In this document: positions 25,845 through 36,087 of the stretch, piece by piece
Layout: each line of letters begins with the position of its first letter
How positions within the stretch are numbered: position 1 is the stretch's first letter
NCBI GenBank assembly: GCA_018340375.1
Contig: JAFFJZ010000006.1
Coordinates: forward strand, 17,927,501 to 17,991,500
Source of the DNA: Gonatopus flavifemur
Taxonomy: Eukaryota; Arthropoda; Insecta; Hymenoptera; Dryinidae
Direction: 5' to 3'
Length of the DNA stretch: 64,000 nt
Made by a program: the position numbers and the translations under genes
Notes under the pieces: model-generated
The model's input: only the letters and a program-made list of their open reading frames with translations
Told to the model about the DNA's origin: nothing
The model's database searches: none

Positions 25845-26297
25845 AGAAGGAAAGAAGAAGGCAACGAGGGGTATTCGTTTTCGATGGTGTTCACTTGTGT
25901 GGTGTATCTTGCTCTTTGCTCCGGTTCTCCCTCCCTCTAAGTAACTCTTTCGAAAGTTGGTAAGATCCGCGTAACCAATCCGGAAACCACTTAGATTTTT
26001 CTCCCTCTCTCCTTGGATTCGCAGTTCACAGTAGCAACGGTCGACGTTAGGTGGTGGTGGTCTATCGATCGTTTGCTCTCTCCATGCTTAGAGTCAACAT
26101 CAGTCATAATACAGCGCCACACGGGACACGGGGGTTATTAAGAATAATACGCATCCTAGGTATATCTCTTCTTCTTCCTCCCCACAACCATTTCGCGGAA
26201 AAGGGATGGCTTTGGTTATGAAGGGAGAACGAGGAGAAACGGGGGTGCGTTGCCAAGGAAACCAGGCGGGTAAAACCCCGCGAAGAACCATCGCCAA

Positions 26298-26319
26298 TCT
26301 CTCTCTCTCTCTCTCTCTT
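26298..26319. repeat. CT dinucleotide microsatellite
   Basis: About eleven CT units. It encodes the spurious REREREREI run on the minus strand. Confidence 0.85.
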
Positions 26320-27195
26320 AGTCCTACTATTCCTCCTGTTACTTTTGCTGCTTATTGACATCCCATCTAAACAAACGTTATACTCCCACTTATGAGTCGC
26401 TACCGTTAGAAATGTATGTATATACACGTCCACGTCCATATTCCACGATTCTTCGTATACTACTGTAGTTACGTGTTCCTCATTGCCGTTGCGTAACGAT
26501 CTTCGTTGAATATCCTTGCGGTCCCTGACTTCCATCCACCCTTGTCCTCGTTCCGTTGACATACGATCGGAATTAGTGGACCACAAGGAGACATTTTTCT
26601 CAGTAACGTTGGAAGATTTCATAAGACGTTCGAAGATTTCGGATTTATAATCATCGAAATGTTCCTCTTCTCGATTTATCGCACTTCCAGGATTCGCGTG
26701 ATGGAATTTTTAGAATTTTATTATATCTCTTCTTTCCTATAAAAAGAAACCTCGAATGTTCTCTCATAATATCCGAGAGATTTCATTTCTGTTTTCAAAT
26801 CTATGAATAGTACATATTAGAGCACATATTTATATAATGAATAAATACATCCTCTTGACGTGAATTCGATCACTCGATGAAGGGAAAGAAACGAATTATA
26901 TGATGAAATTTCAAACTGAATAACTTTGATTTAACAAACCCTCTTCCCTTTGGTCGCAGGATCGGACGGTCGAGGGTTGAATACAATTTCGTTGGTCGTG
27001 TACAATTCCACAATATATTTCCCTATATATTTTATATACATATATTATATATATGAACATATCAAACGGTGAGGAGGTATTCTGTTCAAATAGATCGATA
27101 ATTATACCATCCCTTGTGATAATAATAATCGTGAATCCGTGATATGATGTTGCGTGAATATCGGTTGGACTCAGCCCCCTCCTCTTTGGTTGCAG

Positions 27196-27947
27196 ACCAG
27201 GAGGTCGCCGAGGAGGACGGGGGTTGGCTGTCCGCCACCAACGAGCAAGAACCAAATCAACGGGGGGAAACTGGCCGTACAAGCCGAAGTACGACAGGCT
27301 CGTCTAGTCAATGTGGTACAGATGTGGTACAGAATCATCAACACCATCAACAGCATCAGGATCTACCGATAATCGATCTTTTAGACGACATTAACGATCA
27401 AATGCAAATCGTGCTCAAATCGGAGCCTCTCTCGCCAAAAATCGACGATTTCGAATCTTGTCTTTTATCGGATCAAAATGAAATCGACTCGACTCACGAC
27501 AGTGCTCATAATAACAATCACCACCATCATCATCATCATAATAATCATCCCCACGACAGTCGTCCAGAAAGGAATACTCAACAAAGAGAAAACAACGATC
27601 TACCAATGCCCGATCTGAGATGGCTCGCGCAAAACGATAATTCTCAAATTCTACCTAAACTACGAGAATTCAGTCGTCGAAATGTTGAGCCGCAGGACAT
27701 GAAATTTCCTCATCGTTCTATGAGCGGCACCTACTGCAGTTTTTGTCAAAAAACATTCTCGAGAGCTTGGTCGCTGCAAAGGCATCTCGCCGATACACAC
27801 TTTTATGTGCCGCAATCCTTGTCTTGCGATCAATGCGGCAGAAGTTATAAATCTAGAAACAGTTTGGTCAGTCACAAGAGTCAATACCACGCCAGGAAGG
27901 AACGAAAGGATCACGAAGGAACCGCTCATTGCGAGATCATGTATTGA
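27196..27947 (+). CDS. br: Broad alternative terminal exon A: long linker plus C2H2 pair
   Basis: Acceptor CTCTTTGGTTGCAG precedes AC CAG GAG, so phase 1 is completed as GAC (Asp). The exon adds 250 residues. It begins acidic (DQEVAEEDGGWLS), then has Gln/His-rich and Ile/Asp-rich stretches (IIDLLDDINDQMQIVLKSEP), where LKSEP resembles a sumoylation site. A polyhistidine run encoded by CAY repeats (27520-27540) follows, and then two C2H2 fingers: YCSFCQKTFSRAWSLQRHLADTH and LSCDQCGRSYKSRNSLVSHKSQYH (C-x2-C-x12-H-x4-H). It ends RKERKDHEGTAHCEIMY then TGA. It is by far the longest zinc-finger exon here; the extra 170-residue leader is unusual for the family. It could correspond to one of the later-described broad finger types, but I do not assign a number. 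Confidence 0.9.
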
Positions 27948-29167
27948 CGTTAATATAACATCAATGTTATATATCATTATCTCAGGATTCTATTCGAAAA
28001 TCAATTATTATTATTATTATTAAACATATATAAACAAAGAAAGATATACAAGAAATAATGATACACTTATTTATCTATAGAATATTATCGATGACAATTG
28101 TAATAATACAACACTTTTTGAGCGTGAAAACTCAGATTTTCAAGAGCTATTATAATAAACTATTATCATAGTTGTATAATTGAATTTTCTCGAATTTGAA
28201 TCAGCGATGCTTGAATATATATTCGAACGATTACAACTGATTCATTTTCGGATTTTTGAATATGTTTCTCTTTGTTTCAAATCATTTTCTCGAATCGATT
28301 GTCACAAAATCAATGGAGAAACATAAAGAAGGATGATGAAATATAAGAATTATTATTGGGGCTCTAAATGCTAGTCATCATCGGAAAACCAAAGGCAGTG
28401 ATTATTGTACATTTTGAGAACGAATCTTAATTTTAGTATTAATAATTATTACTCTATCATCTCTGCGGGGAAGATAAAATATCCTTATACCGACTGTAGA
28501 TTTTGAAGGAACTCGGAATTCTTTTAGTTACCAACAACACACACTGTATAATGTACATTGAATCATCATATACCATTCGCATCATTCCATCAATTTTTTC
28601 TCGCTTCCTTCATCACACTTACTCTCACTCTATCCATTTCTTTCTGTTTCTTCTCATTTCTTCTTTCGAAAAAAATCTATTAGAACCAAAAAAACAGGCT
28701 TCTCGAAAGATCTATTTCTATCTTTTTATCATTTCCTCTATATTATATACATTCCGTTGATAAGATAAATCTCTGTTTTCCGCCGACGATAACTAGGATA
28801 CCGAAAGATGAGTTCCAGTTTCGTTGGCACAATTGGCGCCATCTATGATGTATTTTGCAAATTAATCCCGAGGTTGGACGTTTTTTTGTTTGATTTTCCA
28901 ATGAAAAAATTTCGAAATCTCACACGATTTCTCTTTGATGTTTTTTTGATGATTCGTGAGGAATCGTGAAAAACTTTGTTCAATTCTCACACGGGTCACG
29001 GGTGTAGTAAATATTGATAATATACATTTTCAATTTTCAAACCAATCCGTATACGTCCGTCCGTCCATCTTTGCTGTTATTCGTAGTACACTTTTTCTCC
29101 CCTTCAAACAATTATGAATTTGTTGTTTTTTTATCAAAATCATTATAATTTTCTCATACGAAATCGT

Positions 29168-29176
29168 TGACCTTGA
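29168..29176 (-). promoter_or_regulatory. match to FTZ-F1 type nuclear receptor site
   Basis: TGACCTTGA, identical to the match at 17687 (reverse complement TCAAGGTCA). Sequence match only. Confidence 0.22.
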
Positions 29177-29436
29177 ACTCTATGATTATAATAATACGCT
29201 TACGAATTTGAATTTATCGATAAACGTGTAACAATGTTGTTAGAAAATCAATGGAAATCAAAGTAATAAAATATCATGAAATATGAAATATGTCGTTTCC
29301 TTGATGATATCTCTTCTCAAGTATAATTAGAATTTCATTTCATTTTCTAAGTAAGAACTTCATTATCATCTCATTAGTTCGTTATTACCGATCACTGTTT
29401 GAAAAATACATTCTTTTATTTCGAGTAGTTTGATTA

Positions 29437-29725
29437 CCCTGTTGGAAAAGTCTCATACATTCTTATATATAAATCTTATTAGTTCATATGAATTTGAACA
29501 AGTTTTTATCAGTCTATATGCGGTTTCTGTCCTAGAACTTATGGATTTTATATGCTTTCGTATAAGAATGCAAAAATTATATGAGAACTTTATGAGCTTC
29601 AATTAGAACCATTTGCAAAATCTCATAAAACCGTATAAAATCAAGTGTGTGTATTAGATTTCATGCGGTTTCTGTCCTAGAAATAACTAGAATTCATTAG
29701 AATTTATGAGATCTTTTCAACAGGG
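29437..29725. mobile_element. TA-flanked MITE, 289 bp
   Basis: The left end CCCTGTTGGAAAAGTCTCAT and right end ATGAGATCTTTTCAACAGGG form terminal inverted repeats of about 20 bp. TA dinucleotides flank both (29435-29436 and 29726-29727), as expected for Tc1/mariner-type insertion. The interior carries the directly repeated 18-mer GCGGTTTCTGTCCTAGAA, near 29520 and 29665. It has no coding capacity. Confidence 0.8.
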
Positions 29726-30832
29726 TAATTACTTCGATACAATTGGAATAGGAACTTGAATTCAATCTTATCCCAATTCGATATCTTTTCAATCAAATTT
29801 TTCTAACAGTGAGGAAGAGTAATATATCATACACCTGTATGTATATACATGAATCTATGTATAGATATATCTATATTATCAGCACACCATGTATTATCTT
29901 TATACAATCTATTTTACACTTCAATCTATCTTGCTGTAAATAATATGCATCAACATGGAACTACATCTTTGGTGCTCTGAAACACTAACGTCATCGCACA
30001 CACTCGATCGTTCGCTGGAATCTTGAAATTGCTTGCACTATTCTACTACTGTAATGCGCTACAAATTATAAATGAGTACATAAAGTATGTGTATATTTGT
30101 ATGAATTTATATACGTATACACATATGTATTTATGCATATATCGTCAAATTGTGTCTTCAGTCATTGTAAGGTGCTGCCTTGTCTTCTGGATTCTATTTT
30201 ACTTTTGTTTTTGTCTAAAGTTGAGTTTTAAGAGTGAAATAAACATTCACCCTTCATAGAAGACAATTTTATAATTTTTATTAATATATTTTGATCTTTC
30301 AAGAGTTTATTATTGTTGATAAATCCCAAGACAAGGAGCAGTGCTAATCAAATATTGTAGTAGTATTTGTAGCGAAACAAGTAGTTCCAATGAACACGAC
30401 GATACGAGCAAATGATTATTCTCAAAGAAAAAAAAAAAACAAGACATGGAAGTAAAGGTTGGGTACGGCTTAAATCGGGTGACGGTGAATAGTTTTGTTA
30501 TAAGGAAAAATCAATAAGAAAAATCAAAAGAGAAAAAGGCGTACGATTTTTTCGTTTGGTAAGGGAGGACGCGACGCAATTGATGGTGGTAGATGAATGA
30601 TAATTCTTATCATTATTGTAGAATGATATAAAATTATATATATACATATGAACATATATGTATATATATATATGTGTGTATCACGAGAAAATAAGCCATC
30701 AATGAAGATGGACGTGATGTCTCTTCTTTTTGCTTCCCTCCCTTCCCCACATGAAAAAAAAAAAAAAACACAACCGTGCTACCCTGAGAGGTACACCAAA
30801 GTAACCCCATGTGTGTCTGGTTCTGCCGCCAG

Positions 30833-31137
30833 GTCTGTTGGCCGGCAGCGGCGCGTCCGATGAGTTTCGATGCGAGCCTTGCAACAAAAACCTGACCTCC
30901 TTAACGCGGTTGAAGCGGCACATACAGAACGTTCACACGAGGCCCAGCAAGGAACCTATCTGTAACATCTGCAAGAGGGTTTACTCCAGCCTGAACAGCC
31001 TGAGGAACCACAAGAGCATCTACCATCGTCAGCACAGTAAGAACGAGCAACAACGGAAGGAAGAGGAACAACAGAGGGAAAGAGAGAGGGAACAAACCGA
31101 GAGAAATTATTCACAACAACATCCGAGAATGGGATGA
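30833..31137 (+). CDS. br: Broad alternative terminal exon B: C2H2 pair (EFRCEPCNKNL type)
   Basis: Acceptor CTGCCGCCAG then GT CTG TTG GCC gives GLLAGSGASDEF. The two fingers FRCEPCNKNLTSLTRLKRHIQNVH and PICNICKRVYSSLNSLRNHKSIYH keep all zinc ligands. The second finger's RVYSSLNSLRNHKSIYH is characteristic of insect Broad. The exon adds 101 residues, ending in a Gln/Glu/Arg-rich low-complexity tail (KNEQQRKEEEQQREREREQ) and NYSQQHPRMG before TGA. Joined to the core it would give a 421-residue protein, or 437 with the cassette. The finger pair matches a known Broad type; the number is not assigned. Confidence 0.95.
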
Positions 31138-32882
31138 AAGGAAACCAATGATAATCCCCAAACGGTTTCACAAATTAACAACCAAGGAAAAGCGAAGAAC
31201 AATCGTTTGATCGCTGATCGATCGGGATTATTAGGTCATTGATAGATCGAATCTTAAGATCGAGTATCGGAAAATCAATGGAAATCTGTACAATGGATAC
31301 AAGATATCCGTCTTTGATTCCTATCGGCAAGTGTTGTTTAGTGCTGGTGCAACGGTCGAAGTGCCTCTCTTTCAATATTTATGTGAACCATCCCGACACA
31401 AGAGTGATGAGGAATGTTGAATTTGAATCTCGTTGACAGCGGTTTTCTCAACAGCGTGAAACTCTTTCGTTCATTTCGAAGCAATTTTCCTTCATTCCTT
31501 TGCATAAATTTCCAACGAAACGAATACAAAGGAAAAGTGAAAATAGTAAACTGCCTCGAAGTGCACGTTCGATGACTATGTGATAATACAAATAATACCG
31601 TTAGTTTCGAGAAGAAGTTTCATATTATTAATAATATAAATATATTATATAGATTATAATGCTGGAGACGATGAGGAAAAGACACTAGAGTATCCTGATA
31701 CCTCTAAAAGTTCAATTTTCGTGATATACATATTGTAGATACGTACATTTAATTTGTTTGTGAATAATGATTTATTTTATATACACACAAATATATAAAT
31801 TTATATATATATATATATGAATATATATATTGAATATAAATCGTCAAAATCTCGAATGGAATTCAATTTTCAAGATTATTTTACCTTCGTTTCGAGATTT
31901 CATTAGCGATTCAACAAAAATTTCAGGCGATGAAGGAATCATTGTTGTTGCAGGATAACACAATCCAATATTATCCTTTACACGCAATGTTCTTTTTGTT
32001 TTTTCTTTCATTTCACAAACGTCAGAGAATCTGTGTTCATCAATTCTGGAATTTACGTACCTTCATTTTATTTGTTTGAATTACCAAATCGTGGTATGAA
32101 CCGTAAAAGTCACCTGTGACAACAATAATTTCTCGTTTATAAATTATGTTGTGGAAATTCATGATCGTTTAACATTATCATAGTACAATGTTTCTTTCGG
32201 TTAAGAATTGACAGGAAAAAGAAAAAGAAAAATTTATGTTGTGTAGATTATCCTCTATATAAATAGTATTTCGAGGGAAGCTGCAGTACAAAGTAGAATC
32301 GAACGAAAGAATCGGAAGATGGATAGAAGAATAATTATTATGAAAAAAAAAAATGAAAAGGACTATGTATCGTTTATGTTTTGTCCATTCGATTCGATTA
32401 TCATATTAGGTAGAAAAAAAAATATCATTTATTCGTTGTATTCGATAATATTCTTAGCGCGAAAATGTCAATGATATGCAACTTAATTCGGATTAGGAAA
32501 ATCTTGTGTTTTATTTTAATCGATCGAAATTTTGAATAATCGTAGAGATAAATTGAATTGAAAACTTGCATTATTTTGTTTTTTTGCGTAATACAATTTA
32601 GGAGGAAAAAAATCAATATTCACGGCCCAACACTTAATTTTCGTAAATATTCTCGTTTGTATGCCAAAAAGCACATCGATTTATAATTGTTTTATCATCC
32701 ATCTATCGAATCATCATACAAGTATTACCGACGAAATAGTACAATCGTGACGAAATCGCGTTGATTTGTCCCCTCGAAGTAAGTATACGCTGTGTACTTC
32801 TTCTTCTTCTTCAATCTTCGATGATTTTGTCTCCGACAATTATTCCATAAGATGGTATAAATATCATTCTATTCATCGATTC

Positions 32883-33316
32883 CCGAAGAGAACATGGAGC
32901 TTCAGCGAACGTTCAGATTGGATCTGTATAGATGAGATCGAAGGTTCATGAGAGCTAACTTTTAGATTCACAAACGTTCGTCGAAGGTACTACGAACGTT
33001 GGAATGTCCGCCTCGAAATACTTTCAGGAAACATAGAGGGGACGTTCATTGAAGGTTCATCGCAGGTTTGAGGAAGCTTCACGAAAGAATTATAGATATT
33101 TTTGTGAAGCTTCCTCAAACCTGCAATGAACCTTCAATGAATCTTCAATGAACGTTCCATCTATGTTTCCTAAAAGTATTTCGAGGCGAACATTTCAACG
33201 TTCGTAGTACCTTTGTCAAACGTGTTTGAATCTAAAAGTTAGCTCTCATGAGAACCTTCGGCCCGAGCTATACACATCTGATCTGAACGTTCGCTGAAGC
33301 TTCATGTTCTCTTCGG
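32883..33316. repeat. 434-bp near-perfect inverted repeat (long hairpin)
   Basis: The left arm 32883-33082 and right arm 33104-33316 are reverse complements over about 200 bp with scattered mismatches, separated by a 21-nt loop. The ends pair CCGAAGAGAACATG with CATGTTCTCTTCGG. The inner ends pair GGTTTGAGGAAGCTTCAC with GTGAAGCTTCCTCAAACC. The element is studded with GAACGTTC and AAGGTTCAT units. Transcribed with the intron it would form a long double-stranded RNA. It could be a foldback transposon or a hairpin-RNA locus. No clear target duplication was seen. Confidence 0.9.
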
Positions 33317-34106
33317 ATTGTTCTCCTCTTACGGGTCGTTTAAAAGGATTCGTTGTTTTAGGGTCTCGATCCATTTACAGGACCCTGTGGTGAAAGGAAA
33401 TGATCGAAACGGACAGATTTGTTGTCCTCCTCGATGGTTCGTATCGTTTCTTTTTACCAGAGCCATCAACGATAGGTGAAAAACAGGTGGATGTTGCGTA
33501 GATCAACGTCGAATTTACCTATTTTTCACAGTTTGGAAGTTCAAAGTAAAGGATCAATCGAGGCCCTACGCGAATTGATTTGGTCGAAGGAAGAATTTTG
33601 TGATAAAAATTCGAATAATAATATGTAATAATAATATACAAGAAAAAAAAAGTACGACAGCCGAAAAACAAAAGTGATCGGAAATTGTAATTGGCAATAT
33701 AATCATTGGATAATTGGACTTATTGTAATCATTACTATTATCATTATTATTACTATATTTTATCGTTCATCATATTATAAAATCAATTATTATTGGCGAA
33801 ATGAAATTTTAAATTAGTTTTTATATAAAAGTATGTAGTTGCGAAGGAGAGAGGAAGAGAAAGAGAGGGAGAGAGAGAGAGGAAGGAGAAAACATTCGTA
33901 CTCATGTAAATAAGAATTGAAAGAATGAAATTTTATACCTGAGTTTCTCTTTAGAAGTAGGTTTAATAATATATTTTTATTTGTAATAATCACATTACAC
34001 GGTTTTTGTCGGGGGTATTTTTTCATGTCTGTTCTTTCATGCGCGTTGATTCTAAAAAAAAAAAATTATTAATTAATATAATCTATCCACATTGTTCGAC
34101 AATGAA

Positions 34107-34109
<3 letters not shown>

Positions 34110-34143
<34 letters not shown>

Positions 34144-34144
34144 T
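34110..34144. repeat. ATT trinucleotide microsatellite
   Basis: About eleven pure ATT units. Confidence 0.9.
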
Positions 34145-35398
34145 ATGAATAAATGTATTTTTCCTTTTTTTTTACACCGAGAACATACGAGGAGTATTGT
34201 TTTTTTTTTGTTTCATTATTATCATCTTTATCATCCATCTTCACCATCATTATTGTTTTCTTCCTTAATACGAGTTCGAGGAAGGTGCTTGTGGTGTAAC
34301 GGATTTTGACCGCATTACACGATACCATCGGTAGCTGTATTTTACATACATTTACGTAATTCGAATTTGCATATAATGAGAGTGTCTTTTATTTACGTTT
34401 TTGTAATAACTTCATATGCGTTACTCCATGCGCAAATTCGTTTAACTCGTTGGTGAATCATGAATGATGCGTGTTGTTCCTTTGGAATGTCCTTGGTCCT
34501 CGATTATTCAATATGGATCTTCAATCGTTTGGTTGGATGTAAATGAAAAGTCGTGTTGGTCGTTTCGATCTCCTCTCTTCGTTGGTTTCACATTCCAAAT
34601 TTGTATTTCAATTTGAAGGTGAAGTATATCGATATTGAGGAAATCGGTTCGTTGGATTTCGCTGGTTTTATTTCGTGGTGAATTGGGCAATGCAGTTTCA
34701 GTTCTACGATTCTGTAGAAAAAATTGTATTTGGTTTTGGTAAACGCTTTTTGGGATTTTAGTGTGAAAAACAGGGATGAATTTGATGATTCATTTTTGGT
34801 TCGAAACTTCCAGTCTCACTGACTATGGAATTGCTGATGCACTGTTAGTTGTCAGTCTGGAAAAGGTTTGCATCTCTGGAAATCGGTTGAAAACTGATCG
34901 AAGATTTGGGGATGGCTGTGTTTGTGTTATCCAGTTGGAAACTGACGACAGTTTTCTATCGGGCTTTCTATTTAGGATGTTCCGATTTGGTGGTTTCGGG
35001 CAAAATGGGGTACAGAGTTTACAGGTTTTGCCCGCATTTCCATAGACAAACAGTGTTCAGAGCCCGCAAAGTATATTTCAGCAAGAAAATTTGGAGCGTA
35101 GGCTGGTTATGGAGATTCATTTTTGAATAATTACTCATGTTGAAATTGGCAGGTTGAGAAATGGCTCGGCATTGGCAAGATTTTGACACAAACAATTTTT
35201 TTTATTCAGAGTAGGTACTGTTCCTCTCCTAATATCAGCTGTGTTACGAATTTCACATTCAGTGCAAGTACTGGTTTGTGTGCGCAGATAATGTTGGACC
35301 AGGATTAAATCAATACAATCTAGAAAAAGAATTATTCAGTGCGTCAGATGAATCAGGCGACATCCCTAGTGATTGACAAGAATTTCAACGCTGTTCTA

Positions 35399-35859
35399 CA
35401 CTGTAAAAAATCGGTAAATTTATCGCGAAATATCTCGGTAATTCAGGCATCAATTCACTCGAAAAAAAACTTGGGAAAGTCACTGAGAGTTTGGTAATTA
35501 TGACAAAAAAGATGGTAATTCTAACGGAAAACGCGATATAATTACCAAATATTTGAGAATTTTTACCCATTGAAATTGGATTAATTGCTTCCCGATACAT
35601 TCCAGTGAATTCACCGAAATTTTTCTGTAACTCAGCATTACAAGTTTCGTAAATTATGCTTGTGGAAACTTTGCTGCTGCAGTCAACCGAAGCTGTATCA
35701 GCACTGAATCATTCGATGTGCCACTATTTGATGATTAACCCTCAGTCACCCCACGGGGGTCAAAAGGGAACCACAGGTTTTCAAAAATTTGATCTCCTGT
35801 TCATAGGGGTGAAGAGGTACGGTTTGAAACCAGAATAGGCATCGAATTCAAGAACCATA
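35399..35859. mobile_element. possible fragment of a MITE with CACTGTAAAAAA terminus
   Basis: TA then CACTGTAAAAAATCGG at 35397-35414 repeats the terminus of the element at 35860-36087. A GGTAATT...AATTACC vocabulary follows in the interior (35490-35560). No matching right end precedes 35860, so this is either one-ended, decayed, or the outer part of a composite sharing the right terminus at 36087. The right boundary given is arbitrary. Confidence 0.4.
35650..35712. repeat. dispersed diverged repeat, copy at 35.6 kb
   Basis: Resembles 51820-51884: ATTATGCTTGTGGAAACTTT against TTTATGGTTGTGAAAACTTC, then TTGCTG, then GAAGCTGT against AAAGCTGT, then a shared GAATCA. Degenerate, so only a probable common repeat. 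Confidence 0.35.
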
Positions 35860-36087
35860 CACTGTAAAAAATATACTTCCCAAACTGCCAAAGAAGTTTG
35901 GCAGTTTTTTACACAAACTTTTTTTGTCAATTACCAAATGAAAGTTTGTAAACATTCAAAAAATTTTGTGATTTCACAAACTTTTGTTCGGCAATTTACA
36001 AAAAAGGTTCGGAAATTATTTTTCCAAACCAAGTTTGTAAATTTCCAAGCATTTTTGTTTGGAATTCAACAAATTTTTTTTACAGTG
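35860..36087. mobile_element. TA-flanked MITE, 228 bp
   Basis: Terminal inverted repeats CACTGTAAAAAA (35860-35871) and TTTTTTACAGTG (ending 36087) are flanked by TA on both sides (35858-35859, 36088-36089). The interior is rich in AAACTTT/AAAGTTT and TTTGTAAA repeats on both strands and is non-coding. The hallmarks are those of a Tc1/mariner-type non-autonomous element. Confidence 0.85.

Larger units (their letters stand above)
16767..27195 (+). other. br: 10-kb intron before first zinc-finger exon
   Basis: AT-rich with many small repeats. GC-richer islands at about 24400-24800 and 25600-26650 may be regulatory or hold alternative untranslated exons. No domain-bearing open frame was recognised. 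The minus-strand open frame at 26104-26622 (172 codons) has no recognisable motif and low-complexity Arg/Glu and Ser runs, so I do not call it a gene. Confidence 0.6.
27948..30832 (+). other. br: 3'UTR of exon A and intron to exon B
   Basis: AT-rich with no exon-like frame. An AATAAA occurs near 28154, about 200 nt after the stop, but the real polyadenylation site is unknown. It contains a TA-bounded MITE at 29437-29725 and a receptor-site match at 29168. Confidence 0.6.

Noticed and set aside
26104..26622. 172-codon open frame on the minus strand
   Set aside because: No family resemblance, and part of it is the CT microsatellite read as Arg-Glu. The opposite strand is the broad intron.
26960..27074. 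Alternative acceptor TTGGTCGCAG upstream of exon A
   Set aside because: The phase-1 frame runs into a stop after about 37 low-complexity codons, without reaching the fingers.
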